From Clostridia bacterium (GTDB lineage Bacteria; Bacillota; Clostridia; Oscillospirales; Acutalibacteraceae), in assembly GCA_017537245.1 (NCBI GenBank), contig JAFYLD010000037.1, positions 1 to 43,362 on the forward strand: a stretch of DNA of 43,362 nucleotides, written 5' to 3'. A program made the position numbers and the translations under genes. The notes under the pieces are model-generated. The model was not told where the DNA came from, did no database searches, and worked only from the letters and a program-made list of their open reading frames with translations. Positions 16,312-25,934 of the stretch are shown here, piece after piece (within the stretch, counting starts at the first letter, position 1; the number at the start of each line of letters is the position of its first letter).

Positions 16312-17148
16312 ATGGATGGTATTATGGAAATAATTAAGAGTACGCTCGATATTGGAATTAAAAAACCGTTTACGTTTTTACACGTGTCAGATATTCATTT
16401 GTCGGAAACCGACGAAAACGACACTCCTGCCCGAAGGGAATTTGCGGTCGCTCGCAAAAGGGGCTTTCCGTTTTCTTTGTCGGCGATAAAATTTATTACA
16501 GATTATGTTAAAAAAACAGGTTACCCTTTAATAAATACGGGTGATATGTTAGATTTTGTTACGCCGCAAAATTTGTCTATTGCGCAAAAATTTGTCCAAG
16601 ACACAAATATGATGCTGGCGCCGGGCAATCACGAGTATTGGACTTGCCCGAATAATCGTTTTCATTACGACGACGTACAGCAAACCCACGCACAAAGGGA
16701 AAATACGCTTGATGCAGTGGAAAAAGCGCTTGGTATAAACGTGCGTTTTTCGTGCAGAGAAATAAACGGCGTGAATATGGTTTGCATAGACGATTCAAAT
16801 TATAATATTACGCAAGATGTTTTTGAAAAGCTAAAAGCGATAGAGGCCGAGGGTAAGCCCATATTTTTATTTATGCATATTCCGATCAATTCGGAGCATA
16901 TAGAAATAAATCACGAATTTCCTTTAAATGCGCCAAAGCAATATTTCAAAGATTGTCATCCATTGGTGGCGCAAGAGAGAACGTCAAACGAGTTGACCTG
17001 CAGTATTTGTGATTATATATGCAATTCGCCTCTTATAAAATGCGTTTTTAGCGGCCACATGCATTATAGCAAAGAGATTATCGGATTAGACAAACAAAAC
17101 CAGATAATCACAGGAGTAAATACAATAAGAGAAATTACCGTAATATAA
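16312..17148 (+). CDS. Calcineurin-like metallophosphoesterase
   Basis: A 278-aa cytoplasmic phosphoesterase with the complete two-metal site in order: DIH (about residues 27-29), GDMLD (about 77-81), GNHE (about 105-108), a single His in MHIP (about 190) and GHMH (about 248-251). The substrate cannot be read from the sequence; relatives cleave nucleotides, phosphodiesters or phosphoproteins. Starts at 16312 and 16324 are both possible. Neither has a good ribosome binding site, and the first lies just past the ireB terminator. The gene is closed by the hairpin at 17157-17192. No partner gene is near, so its role is open. Confidence 0.85.
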   Translation: MDGIMEIIKSTLDIGIKKPFTFLHVSDIHLSETDENDTPARREFAVARKRGFPFSLSAIKFITDYVKKTGYPLINTGDMLDFVTPQNLSIAQKFVQDTNMMLAPGNHEYWTCPNNRFHYDDVQQTHAQRENTLDAVEKALGINVRFSCREINGVNMVCIDDSNYNITQDVFEKLKAIEAEGKPIFLFMHIPINSEHIEINHEFPLNAPKQYFKDCHPLVAQERTSNELTCSICDYICNSPLIKCVFSGHMHYSKEIIGLDKQNQIITGVNTIREITVI

Positions 17149-17156
17149 ATTTTAGT

Positions 17157-17192
17157 AAACTGTCGATAGTTATAAACTACCGACAGTTTTTT
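17157..17192 (+). terminator. Terminator after the metallophosphoesterase gene
   Basis: AAACTGTCGATAGT (17157-17170) pairs with ACTACCGACAGTTT (17176-17189) with one mismatch, loop TATAA, followed by TTTTTT. Confidence 0.85.
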
Positions 17193-17303
17193 AACAATGT
17201 TTTCAGGGGTCGTATCATTTTGCTCTTGATAAAAATCATATTATATGTTAATATAATATGAATACTTATATAATGGAACAACTATACGAAAGGGGATAAT
17301 CTC

Positions 17304-18119
17304 TTGGCTGATAATCGTGCTATAGGAATATTTGACTCGGGTCTTGGCGGTCTTACCGTTGCGCGCGAAGTAATGAAGCTTTTGCCAAACGAAAATATAG
17401 TATATTTTGGCGATACCGGTCGCGTGCCTTATGGAACTCGAAGTCATGATACAATTAAAAAATATGCCCTACAAGACGAGCGATTTTTGCTTTCTCACGA
17501 CGTAAAGCTTATCGTAGCGGCTTGTGGTACCGTATCGTCGGTAGCGGCCGACACGGCAGAGGTTTTACCTGTTCCTTTTGTAGAGGTTGTATCGCATTCG
17601 GTACGCGCGGCAGTTAGCGCTACCCAAAACGGCAAAATCGGTATTTTGGCAACAAGCGCTACCATCAATAGCGGCGCTCACAAAAAGCAAATACTCGAAT
17701 TTATTCCAAATGCCGAGGTTATAGAATCGGCAGGCACTTTACTCGTTCCAATTGTAGAAGAAGGTTGGACGGGTGACACAGATCCCGTAGCGCTAGAAAC
17801 GTTAAAGAGATATCTTGCTCCCATGATAGATGCTGGTGTAGATACGCTAATTTTGGGTTGCACGCACTTCCCGGTGCTTACAGGCGCTATTAAAAATATT
17901 TTGGGCGACAAAGTAACGCTTATAAACATGGGGGTTTCAACTGCCTTGGCGGTAAAAGATATGCTCCAAAAGTCAAATGGACTTCGCGACGAGCAAAACA
18001 CAGGCAACAAGTTTTACGTAAGTGATAAAACGGCATCCTTCCAAAAGGTTGCAAACATTTTGCTTGGCGATTACGATAAGGATTTTAACGTAGAACAGGT
18101 AGATATAGAAAAAGCATGA
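17304..18119 (+). CDS. murI: Glutamate racemase
   Basis: Supplies D-glutamate for peptidoglycan by cofactor-independent racemisation with two cysteines. IGIFDSGLGGLTV is at residues 7-19. The first catalytic cysteine lies in the AACGT motif (about residues 73-77) and the second in LGCTHFP (about 193-199). Length 271 aa is normal. The start is TTG, supported by AAAGGGGA about 7 bases upstream. The stop codon overlaps the start of the DUF1934 gene by 4 bases. It heads a dense run with argS and beyond. TATAAT boxes lie at 17252 and 17269, but neither has a well-spaced -35, so the promoter is not firmly placed. Confidence 0.96.
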   Translation: MADNRAIGIFDSGLGGLTVAREVMKLLPNENIVYFGDTGRVPYGTRSHDTIKKYALQDERFLLSHDVKLIVAACGTVSSVAADTAEVLPVPFVEVVSHSVRAAVSATQNGKIGILATSATINSGAHKKQILEFIPNAEVIESAGTLLVPIVEEGWTGDTDPVALETLKRYLAPMIDAGVDTLILGCTHFPVLTGAIKNILGDKVTLINMGVSTALAVKDMLQKSNGLRDEQNTGNKFYVSDKTASFQKVANILLGDYDKDFNVEQVDIEKA

Positions 18120-18535
18120 AAAAAGTTTTAGTAAAAGTAAAGGGTACACAGGGCGTTGACGGCGAAAATGCCGTAATTGAGCTTTCGACCGAGGGTACGC
18201 TTCGAGAATTTGACGGCGATTATATAATCACCTATTCGGACGACCCTACCGAATCGGGTAGCGACACAAAAACGCAGCTAACAATACAAAAAAGCGGCAC
18301 CGTAATATTAGATAGACGAGGCGATTTAAACTCTAGGCTCGTTATTACCGAGGGCGAAAGAAATCAATGTCTTTACGCTATACCGCAAGGCAGTATGACC
18401 TTGGGTATTTACGGCAAGCAGGTAACAAGTAATATGACCGCTAGTGGCGGTACTTTAAAAATGGTTTATTCAATAGATATGAATCTTCAACCTTTAAGTG
18501 ATAACGAGGTAGAGATTTTTGTGGAGGAAAGATAA
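18116..18535 (+). CDS. DUF1934 (YwiB-like) beta-barrel protein
   Basis: A 139-aa soluble protein predicted to form the small beta-barrel of the DUF1934/YwiB family. Its sequence is almost entirely beta-strand-like, with the family pattern of a leading VKVKGTQGVDGE..., a central TQLTIQKSGTVILDRRGD and LGIYGKQVTSNMTASGGTLKMVYSID. The role is unknown. Two things support the call: length, and its position directly before argS, as in Bacillus subtilis ywiB-argS. It overlaps murI by 4 bases (ATGA) and is 2 bases from argS, so all three are co-translated. Confidence 0.85.
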   Translation: MKKVLVKVKGTQGVDGENAVIELSTEGTLREFDGDYIITYSDDPTESGSDTKTQLTIQKSGTVILDRRGDLNSRLVITEGERNQCLYAIPQGSMTLGIYGKQVTSNMTASGGTLKMVYSIDMNLQPLSDNEVEIFVEER

Positions 18536-18537
18536 AA

Positions 18538-20226
18538 ATGTCAGTACTAGTAAACGAAGCAAAAAACAAAATAGAAAAAATGCTTATCGATGCGGCAAAA
18601 ACTGCAATCGAAAAAGGTGAATTATGCGAAGCAGAGCTTGCTCCTTTTAAGGTAGAGGTTCCATCCGACCGCAAAAACGGCGACTACGCAGTAAACGCTG
18701 CGATGGTTTGGGCAAGAGGTTTTAAACTTGCACCTCGCGCTATTGCCGAAAAACTTATGGCAAACGTAAACTTTGAGGGCACCATCATCGAGAAATATGA
18801 AATCGCAGGACCTGGTTTTATCAACCTTTTCTTGTCAGACAAATACTATGCCGACATCGTTGCCGACGTTATCGCAAAGGGCGGCGACTATGGTAAGAGC
18901 AACTACGGCGAGGGCAAAAAGGTGCTCGTAGAGTTCGTATCTGCAAACCCAACCGGTCCTATGCATATCGGTAACGCTCGCGGCGGCGCTTTGGGTGACT
19001 GCTTGGCTGCAGTAATGGCTGCAGCAGGCTACTATACCGAGCGTGAATTTTACATCAACGACGCGGGTAACCAAATCAACAAATTTGGTCTATCTCTTGA
19101 TTTAAGATATCAACAAATCTATGCCGACGGCGTAGAAATGCCAGAGGATTCATACCATGGTGAAGACATTATCGCTCACGCAAAGGCTTTTGCCGAAATC
19201 AACGGCGATAAATATATGACAGCTGACGAGGCAACTCGCCGTAAGGCTTTGGTTGAATTTGCGCTTCCAAAGAACATTCAAGGCCTACAAGACGATTTGC
19301 GTAAATATCGTATCGAATATAACACTTGGTTTAAAGAAAGCACCCTTCACAACAACGGCGAGGCTGCTCGTATAGTAGAACTTCTTAAAGAAAGCGGTCA
19401 CACCTACGTGCAGGAAGACGCTCTTTGGTTTAAGGCTACCGACTTTGGTTGCGACAAAGACTTTGTTCTTGTTCGTGCAAACGGTGTTCCAACCTACGTA
19501 GTGCCGGACATTGCTTATCACTACAACAAGCTAGAAGTTCGTAAATTTGACAAGGCTATCGACATTTTGGGTGCAGATCATCATGGTTACGTGCCACGTC
19601 TTAAAGCGGCTCTTACCGCACTTGGCGTAGATGCAGACCGCCTTGACGTAGTGCTTATGCAGATGGTACGTCTTGTTCGCGACGGCGAGGTTATTAAGGC
19701 TTCTAAACGCTCGGGTAAGGCTATTACACTTGTAACCTTGCTTGACGAAGTACCGATTGATGCCGCTAGATTCTTCTTTAACTTGCGCGAGCCAAACTCA
19801 CACTTCGACTTTGACCTTGATTTAGCGGTTAGCGAGTCAAACAGCAATCCTGTTTTCTACGTTCAGTATGCTTACGCTCGTATTTGCAGCATTTTGCGCA
19901 ACCTCGCAGAAGACGGTATCACAATGCGTGACTGCACAGCTGACGAGTTATCACTTCTTAAAGCTCCTGAAGAGCGCGAGCTTATTATTCACATTTCGGC
20001 TCTTACAAACGAAATTGTAGCCGCAGCAAAATCTTACGATCCTGCTCGTATTACACACTACGTAAACGAACTTGCTACAAAGTTCCACAAGTTCTATGCC
20101 GCTTGTCGTGTTAAGGGCGATGACGAAGCTCTTACACAGGCTAGACTTAACCTTTGCTATGCTACAAGCGTTGTTATCAAAAACGTGCTTGATATGTTAA
20201 AAATTTCTGCTCCTGAAAAGATGTAA
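18538..20226 (+). CDS. argS: Arginine--tRNA ligase
   Basis: Class I synthetase charging tRNA-Arg. The N-terminal Add-1 domain (about residues 1-110) is followed by the ATP-binding NPTGPMHIGNARGG segment, where the HIGH signature reads HIGN (about residues 138-151). The KMSKS loop is replaced by KASKRSG (about residues 385-391), a variation common in ArgRS. The C-terminal DALR anticodon-binding domain (about 445-562) is complete. Length 562 aa is normal. It starts right after the DUF1934 stop codon, with GAGGAAAG just before it. Confidence 0.97.
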   Translation: MSVLVNEAKNKIEKMLIDAAKTAIEKGELCEAELAPFKVEVPSDRKNGDYAVNAAMVWARGFKLAPRAIAEKLMANVNFEGTIIEKYEIAGPGFINLFLSDKYYADIVADVIAKGGDYGKSNYGEGKKVLVEFVSANPTGPMHIGNARGGALGDCLAAVMAAAGYYTEREFYINDAGNQINKFGLSLDLRYQQIYADGVEMPEDSYHGEDIIAHAKAFAEINGDKYMTADEATRRKALVEFALPKNIQGLQDDLRKYRIEYNTWFKESTLHNNGEAARIVELLKESGHTYVQEDALWFKATDFGCDKDFVLVRANGVPTYVVPDIAYHYNKLEVRKFDKAIDILGADHHGYVPRLKAALTALGVDADRLDVVLMQMVRLVRDGEVIKASKRSGKAITLVTLLDEVPIDAARFFFNLREPNSHFDFDLDLAVSESNSNPVFYVQYAYARICSILRNLAEDGITMRDCTADELSLLKAPEERELIIHISALTNEIVAAAKSYDPARITHYVNELATKFHKFYAACRVKGDDEALTQARLNLCYATSVVIKNVLDMLKISAPEKM

Positions 20227-20247
20227 TTTTGAAAGGAATTATCTGCT

Positions 20248-21696
20248 ATGAAAATGGACAATCGTAATCTCACGATGCTAATGGACCTATATGAAATGAC
20301 CATGGCAAACGGTATAATGCAAAGTGATATGCGCGATACTATCACATATTTTGATATGTTCTTCCGCCGTGTTCCTGATGCGGGCGGCTATGCCATTATG
20401 GCAGGTATTGAGCAACTTATCGATTATCTTAACAATTTAAGTTTTGATGATAGCGATATCGAATATCTAAAATCACTTAACCTATTTTGCGACGAGTTTA
20501 TAGATTATTTGCGCGACTTTAAGTTTGAGTGTGACGTATGGGCAGTACCGGAAGGTACTCCAATATTCCCTAACGAGCCTATCGTTACTGTGCGAGGTCC
20601 CGCAATTCAGGCAATGCTTATTGAAACCATGGTATTGCTTACAATAAACCATCAGTCACTTATTGCGACAAAAGCAAATCGTATTGTTCGCGCGGCAAAA
20701 GGTCGCCCTGTACTCGAGTTTGGCGCTCGCCGTGCACAGGGTGCTGACGCGGCTTATTACGGCGCTCGCGCTGCAATCATTGGTGGTTGTAGCGGCACTT
20801 CCGATATCAAGACTGCCAAAGATTTTGGCACAAAGGTAACCGGTACAATGGCGCATAGCTGGGTGCAGCTTTTCCCTGATGAATATACCGCGTTTAAGAC
20901 CTATGCCCAGACTTATCCCGACAGTTGTATGTTGCTTGTAGATACCTACAACGTATTAAAGTCGGGTATTCCAAACGCTATTAAGGTTTTTGATGAAATC
21001 GTAAAACCACAAGGCTACCGTCCGCTTGGTATTCGTATTGATAGCGGCGATATTGCATATCTTTCTAAAAAAGCGCGTGAAATGCTCGACGCTGCAGGTT
21101 ATCCAGACGCTAAAATTTGTGTTTCTAACTCACTCGACGAGCATCTTATTCGCGATATGGATATACAAGGCGCACGTATCGATAGCTACGGCGTAGGCGA
21201 GCGTTTGATTACCGCATCTAGCGAAGCGGTGTTCGGCGGCGTTTACAAACTTGTTGCTACCGAGCAAGACGGCGTTATCACACCAAAGATTAAGATTAGC
21301 GAAAACATCGCAAAAATCACGGTTCCCGGTGTTAAAATCCCGTGGCGTCTTTACGACAAAAACACAGGCAAGGCTATTGCCGACGTTATTACCCTTAATT
21401 ACGAAAAAATCGATGATAGCAAGCCTTATGAAATATTTGATCCAACTTACACATGGAAACGTAAAACCATTACCGACTTTACTGCTCGCAAATTGCAGGT
21501 AAAGATTTTTGAAAATGGTAAGCAGGTTTACGAGTCACCATCAGTTACCGAGATTTCTGCTTTAAGAGAAAAACTTGTAAACAATCTTTGGGACGAGGTT
21601 AAGCGTTTTGAAAAACCACATACCTACTACGTTGACCTTAGCCAAGATCTTTGGGATCAAAGAAACGAACTTCTTAACAAAGCAAATAAAAAATAA
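20248..21696 (+). CDS. pncB: Nicotinate phosphoribosyltransferase
   Basis: Converts nicotinate and PRPP to nicotinate mononucleotide in the Preiss-Handler route to NAD. The 482-aa protein shows the family landmarks: LTMLMDLYEMTMANGIM at the N-terminus, VLEFGARRAQGADAAYYGARAA around residues 151-172, the phosphoribosyl loop region GGCSGTSD and the GTMAHSW motif with the conserved His around residue 200. The LGIRIDSGDIAYLS segment lies near 260. It starts 21 bases after argS with GAAAGGA as ribosome binding site. A second in-frame ATG is at 20254. Probably read in the same transcript as argS. Confidence 0.95.
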   Translation: MKMDNRNLTMLMDLYEMTMANGIMQSDMRDTITYFDMFFRRVPDAGGYAIMAGIEQLIDYLNNLSFDDSDIEYLKSLNLFCDEFIDYLRDFKFECDVWAVPEGTPIFPNEPIVTVRGPAIQAMLIETMVLLTINHQSLIATKANRIVRAAKGRPVLEFGARRAQGADAAYYGARAAIIGGCSGTSDIKTAKDFGTKVTGTMAHSWVQLFPDEYTAFKTYAQTYPDSCMLLVDTYNVLKSGIPNAIKVFDEIVKPQGYRPLGIRIDSGDIAYLSKKAREMLDAAGYPDAKICVSNSLDEHLIRDMDIQGARIDSYGVGERLITASSEAVFGGVYKLVATEQDGVITPKIKISENIAKITVPGVKIPWRLYDKNTGKAIADVITLNYEKIDDSKPYEIFDPTYTWKRKTITDFTARKLQVKIFENGKQVYESPSVTEISALREKLVNNLWDEVKRFEKPHTYYVDLSQDLWDQRNELLNKANKK

Positions 21697-21710
21697 AGGA
21701 AGAAAAAACG

Positions 21711-22256
21711 ATGAAAAAGATTTTGTGTCTTGTTCTTTGTATGCTTTTTGTATTTTCGCTTGCAGCGTGCGGTGAAGAAAGCGATAAAAAAGGTAGTCAT
21801 AGCGTAGACGTTGAGTATTATGCAAATTTAGGTCAAATAAACGACGTTGCATATAAACTAGGCGACAGCGTTCAAAAGACCAAAACCGCTTTAGAAGAAA
21901 AGGTAGACGACCACGGCGAATCAAACTATTTTGAATACCCATCGGGTATATATACAATTATGAGTGACGGCGCTACTTATTGCTGCTACGAAACAGAGAA
22001 TGAGAACGCAGGTCTTACCCACGTTATAACAACAGGCGACGCTTACGGCTTTACTGCGGGCGCAGTTTCGGTAGAAATACGCGACATTATGAGTAGTATC
22101 GGTTTTGACGCTAAAGAACGCGACGCTAAGCGTAGCGAAACCTTCTTTTTGCCGGCAGGCGCTGAAATGACCGTACTAGAATACAAATTCCAAAACAATA
22201 CGTTGCTATTTGTGTTCCAAGATCATTATCTTGCGGCAACAGTAATAACCAAATAA
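21711..22256 (+). CDS. Hypothetical lipoprotein
   Basis: A 181-aa secreted lipoprotein with a lysine start, hydrophobic core and lipobox LAAC, so Cys20 would be lipidated after signal peptidase II cleavage. The mature part begins with a charged spacer (GEESDKKGSHS) and then an alpha/beta domain with no motif I recognise. Repeated aromatic stretches (YFEYPSGIYTIMSDGATYCCYE, AYGFTAGAVSVEIRD) suggest a small binding or beta-rich domain. It lies 14 bases after pncB and 19 bases before lon, so it is probably in their transcript. Function unknown. Confidence 0.82.
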   Translation: MKKILCLVLCMLFVFSLAACGEESDKKGSHSVDVEYYANLGQINDVAYKLGDSVQKTKTALEEKVDDHGESNYFEYPSGIYTIMSDGATYCCYETENENAGLTHVITTGDAYGFTAGAVSVEIRDIMSSIGFDAKERDAKRSETFFLPAGAEMTVLEYKFQNNTLLFVFQDHYLAATVITK

Positions 22257-22275
22257 CTAAATTTTAGGAGACCCT

Positions 22276-24675
22276 ATGTTACTAGACGAAAAACAACTTA
22301 GCGGCACTTTCCCCGCAATGGCCTTGCGCGGAGTGGTCGCTTTTCCAGAGATGATATTGACGCTTGACGTCGGTAGAAAGAAATCGGTAGCGGCGCTTCA
22401 GTACGCTATGGACAAAAACGTGCCGATTTATCTCGTTACACAAAAAGATATTGCGATAGAAGATCCAAACGTAACCCATCTTTACGATATGGGTTGTCTT
22501 TGTCGCGTTCGTCAGGTTCTAAAAATGCCTGACGGAGGAGCAAAGGTGCTTGTAAAAGGTATGTACCGTGCGCGACATGTAAATTTTGTGGATAACGGCA
22601 ATCATTTTGTTGCTACTATCGAAAAATGCGAGGACAAGCAAATTCGCAATCGCGAGGTTTACGTTGAGAGCCTTATGCGACGCATAAAAGCCGAGTTTGA
22701 AAACTACGCAATCGTTGCGCAAAATTTGCCTGACGACATCGTTCTTGGTGTTGCAAGCAACAAAGATTTGGGCAATTTGTGCGACTTTATCGCGTTTAAT
22801 ATTCCAGCTCCATACGATGATAGACAATACGTACTCGAGCAACTAAACGTTGTAACAAGAGCCAAAATTTTGCTCGACCTTATCGTAAAAGAGCGTGAAG
22901 TAACCGAGATAGACAATCGTATCGGTCAAAAGACACGCGCTCATATCGACGAAAATCAACGTGATTATTACCTTAAAGAGCAAATGCGTGTCATTAGCGA
23001 GGAACTTTATGGCGATGAATCGGCAAACGAGATAGAAGAATATCACCAAAAAGCCGAAATGCTTGACGCTGCCGACAGTGTAAAAGAAAAAATCCATATC
23101 GAAATTAACAAGCTTTCTAAAATGCCACAAGGCGCACACGAAGGTACTGTTTCTCGCGCGTATATTGAGGCGTGCTTAAACCTTCCTTGGAACAAGTGCG
23201 ACGATACTGTTGTAAACATTAAAAAGGCTATAAAGATTCTCGATCGTGATTTTTATGGTATGAAAAAGGTAAAAGACCGTATTTTAGAAGCGCTTTCAGT
23301 ATATGCATTGTCACCCGAAAGCAAGGGTAATATTCTTTGCCTTTATGGTCCTCCAGGTGTTGGTAAAACCTCTATCGGCAAGACTATTGCCGAGTGTATG
23401 GGCCGAAAATATCAGCGCATCTCGCTTGGTGGTATGCACGACGAGGCCGAAATAAGAGGTCACAGAAAGACCTATATTGGCGCTATGACAGGTAAGATTT
23501 TGACCGCCATTAAAAATGCGGGCGTGTCTAATCCGCTTATATTGCTTGACGAAATAGATAAGCTCGGCTCTGATTATAAGGGCGATCCATCAAGCGCGCT
23601 TTTAGAGGTTTTAGATCCCGAGCAAAACTGCAACTTTACCGACAACTTCCTCGAAATGCCTTACGACCTTAGTCGCGCGGTGTTTATTACAACCGCAAAT
23701 TCGCTCGATACAATACCTGCGCCTTTGCTTGACCGTATGGAGGTTGTATCACTCGACGGCTACACAAGAGAGGAAAAGTTCAATATCGCAAAGCGCCATA
23801 TCGTGCCTCGCGAAATAGAGTCACACGGCTTGACACTTAAGAATTGTCATTTTGCAGATAGCGCGATTTATTCTATTATAGATTTCTACACCCGCGAAGC
23901 AGGTGTTCGCAAACTTCAACGCACAGTAGGTTCACTTTGCGGCAAAGCGGCAAAGCAAATTGCCGAAGGTAGCGCTAAAAAGGTGACCATTAAGGCCAGC
24001 GACCTCGAGAAAATGCTCGGTCACAAAAAATATCGCCTAGAGGTTATTTTACCAGAGGACGAGGTTGGTATTATAAACGGTCTTGCTTGGACACAGGTCG
24101 GCGGCGAGATTATGCAAATGGAAGTAGCGGTACTACCGGGTACGGGCAAAACCGTGCTTACGGGTAACTTAGGTACCGTTATGAAGGAATCGGCCGAGGC
24201 CGCTATTACCTTTGTGCGCGCAAATGCCGAAAAATACGGCATCGATACCGAGTTTTACAAAACAAAAGACGTTCATATTCACGCTACTGAGTCGGCCGTA
24301 CCAAAGGATGGACCTAGCGCAGGTGTTACAATAACCACCGCGCTTATCTCTGCTTTAACGGGTAGAGCGGTGCGCCGTGATATCGCTATGACGGGTGAGG
24401 TTTCTATTCGCGGTAGAGTGCTCCCAATCGGTGGATTAAAAGAAAAGTCAATGGCGGCATATACCGGTGGTGTAAAACGCGTGTTTATACCACACGATAA
24501 TATTCCCGACTTAGACGAGGTTGACGCTAAAGTGCGCGAAAACGTTGAGTTCGTGCCCGTTAAGTACGTAACCGAGATTATCGATAAAGCACTTTTGCCA
24601 CTCGTTGATAACGATGGAGAAAAAGCAACCTACATTCCAACCGAAAGCGCAAAAAGCGCAGCAATAAGAAATTGA
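22276..24675 (+). CDS. lon: Endopeptidase La (Lon protease)
   Basis: ATP-dependent cytosolic protease that removes damaged and regulatory proteins. At 799 aa it has all LonA parts: the N-terminal substrate-binding domain (about residues 1-310, beginning FPAMALRGVVAFPEM), the AAA+ domain with Walker A GPPGVGKT (358-365) and Walker B LILLDEIDK (about 422-430), and the protease domain with the catalytic Ser681 in PKDGPSAG and its lysine partner in GGLKEK near 722. It lies directly before ysxC, the same order as lonA-ysxC in Bacillus. GGAG precedes the ATG. Confidence 0.98.
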   Translation: MLLDEKQLSGTFPAMALRGVVAFPEMILTLDVGRKKSVAALQYAMDKNVPIYLVTQKDIAIEDPNVTHLYDMGCLCRVRQVLKMPDGGAKVLVKGMYRARHVNFVDNGNHFVATIEKCEDKQIRNREVYVESLMRRIKAEFENYAIVAQNLPDDIVLGVASNKDLGNLCDFIAFNIPAPYDDRQYVLEQLNVVTRAKILLDLIVKEREVTEIDNRIGQKTRAHIDENQRDYYLKEQMRVISEELYGDESANEIEEYHQKAEMLDAADSVKEKIHIEINKLSKMPQGAHEGTVSRAYIEACLNLPWNKCDDTVVNIKKAIKILDRDFYGMKKVKDRILEALSVYALSPESKGNILCLYGPPGVGKTSIGKTIAECMGRKYQRISLGGMHDEAEIRGHRKTYIGAMTGKILTAIKNAGVSNPLILLDEIDKLGSDYKGDPSSALLEVLDPEQNCNFTDNFLEMPYDLSRAVFITTANSLDTIPAPLLDRMEVVSLDGYTREEKFNIAKRHIVPREIESHGLTLKNCHFADSAIYSIIDFYTREAGVRKLQRTVGSLCGKAAKQIAEGSAKKVTIKASDLEKMLGHKKYRLEVILPEDEVGIINGLAWTQVGGEIMQMEVAVLPGTGKTVLTGNLGTVMKESAEAAITFVRANAEKYGIDTEFYKTKDVHIHATESAVPKDGPSAGVTITTALISALTGRAVRRDIAMTGEVSIRGRVLPIGGLKEKSMAAYTGGVKRVFIPHDNIPDLDEVDAKVRENVEFVPVKYVTEIIDKALLPLVDNDGEKATYIPTESAKSAAIRN

Positions 24676-24686
24676 GGTAATAAAAA

Positions 24687-25277
24687 GTGAACTGGAACAA
24701 GGTAGATTTTGAAGCCGCTTTTGGCACACTCGAACAACTAACAGAGTCCACTTTGCCCGAAATTTGTTTTTCGGGTCGATCAAACGTTGGCAAATCCTCA
24801 CTTATAAACAAAATACTCAATCGTAAATCTATTGCGCGTGTTAGTTCAACACCGGGTAAAACAGTTACAATCAATTTTTATAAATTAGATGAGTTTCGTC
24901 TTGTTGACCTACCGGGTTACGGCTACGCAAAGGTTGCCGACAGCGAGCGTGAGCGCTGGGCAGAGCTAATGGAGGGGTATTTCCGTACCGACCGCAATAT
25001 AAAACTTTGCTTGCAACTTATCGATATGCGTCATCCCGCTACCGAGTTTGATATTTCTATGCTCGAGTTTTTGGCGCATTTTGAAATTCCTTATGCGGTA
25101 GTGCTTACAAAGTGCGATAAGCTAAACAAAACCGAGTTTAATAACCGCCTCAACTCTTTAAAAGAAGAACTTGGCGATTTGGGTGAAGGAATTACGATAA
25201 TTCCGTTTAGCGCGCTTAAAGGCACAGGCGCCGAGGACGTGCGCAAAAATGTAGAAAAAGCGATAGAGGAAAATTAA
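24687..25277 (+). CDS. ysxC: Ribosome biogenesis GTP-binding protein YsxC/EngB
   Basis: A TrmE-Era-EngA-family GTPase needed for late 50S ribosome assembly. G1 is GRSNVGKSS (about residues 31-39), the G2 Thr falls in TPGKT, G3 is DLPGYGYA (about 76-83), G4 is TKCD (about 144-147) and G5 is SALKG near residue 178. Length 196 aa is typical. The start is GTG, just after GAGGTAATAAAAA, 11 bases behind lon. The nitroreductase gene follows one base after its stop, so the three are co-translated. Confidence 0.96.
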   Translation: MNWNKVDFEAAFGTLEQLTESTLPEICFSGRSNVGKSSLINKILNRKSIARVSSTPGKTVTINFYKLDEFRLVDLPGYGYAKVADSERERWAELMEGYFRTDRNIKLCLQLIDMRHPATEFDISMLEFLAHFEIPYAVVLTKCDKLNKTEFNNRLNSLKEELGDLGEGITIIPFSALKGTGAEDVRKNVEKAIEEN

Positions 25278-25278
25278 T

Positions 25279-25806
25279 ATGAACTTTACCGAAATTGCGC
25301 AAAACCGACAATCTTGCCGTAAGTACGACGGCACAAAAGCGGTAGAGCAAGAAAAACTAGACGCTATCTTAAATGCGGCTCAACTTTCACCCTCTGCATG
25401 TAACGGTCAACCATATCACGTTACCGTTTGTACAGGCGATACTGCGGCGGCGGTCGCAAAAGCCACTCAAGGCATGGGTATGAATAAGTTTGTGTCGGAC
25501 GCTCCCGTACAACTCGTTATTTCCGAAAAGCCATACTGTCGCACCGCGGCAGTCGGTTCAAAACTCAAACACAACGATTATCGCTCTATTGATATTGGTA
25601 TTGTCGCGGCATATATTACTGCCGAGGCTACGGCGCAGGGACTTGGCAGTTGTATTTTGGGTTGGCTCGACAGCGAAAAAATTAAATCCATCTGCGACCT
25701 TGACGGAGATATTCGACTTGTTATCTGTCTAGGCTATGCTAGTGCCGACGACAAACTTCGCGTCAAAAAACGCAAGGATTTAGACGAACTTGTAAGCTAT
25801 AAATAA
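25279..25806 (+). CDS. Nitroreductase family flavoprotein
   Basis: A 175-aa FMN-dependent NAD(P)H oxidoreductase of the nitroreductase fold. The FMN-binding arginine motif is RQSCRKYD (residues 9-16), with LSPSACNGQPYHVTVC (about 37-52), the mid-protein DIGIVAAYITAEATAQGLGSC helix and a C-terminal LGYA motif. The physiological substrate is unknown; compact relatives reduce quinones, nitro compounds or flavins. It follows ysxC by one base and closes the long rightward run with the terminator at 25809-25837. Confidence 0.9.
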   Translation: MNFTEIAQNRQSCRKYDGTKAVEQEKLDAILNAAQLSPSACNGQPYHVTVCTGDTAAAVAKATQGMGMNKFVSDAPVQLVISEKPYCRTAAVGSKLKHNDYRSIDIGIVAAYITAEATAQGLGSCILGWLDSEKIKSICDLDGDIRLVICLGYASADDKLRVKKRKDLDELVSYK

Positions 25807-25808
25807 TT

Positions 25809-25837
25809 AAAAAAGCACTCATTACGAGTGCTTTTTT
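25809..25837 (+). terminator. Terminator after the lon-ysxC-nitroreductase run
   Basis: AAAAAAGCACTC pairs with GAGTGCTTTTTT around ATTAC, followed by GC and a short T-run. Confidence 0.85.
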
Positions 25838-25883
25838 GCTTTAAAAGTGCAAATAAATACTATAATAGTACAATTAGTTTTGC

Positions 25884-25913
25884 TTGAAATGATGAGAAAA
25901 TCTATGCTATACT
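25884..25913 (+). promoter_or_regulatory. Promoter for the MGH1-like glycosidase gene
   Basis: -35 TTGAAA (25884-25889), 18-base spacer, -10 TATACT (25908-25913) with an extended TGC before it. The start codon is at 25935 behind AGAGGTG. Confidence 0.65.
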
Positions 25914-25934
25914 TAAAGCCAAGAGGTGTTATAA

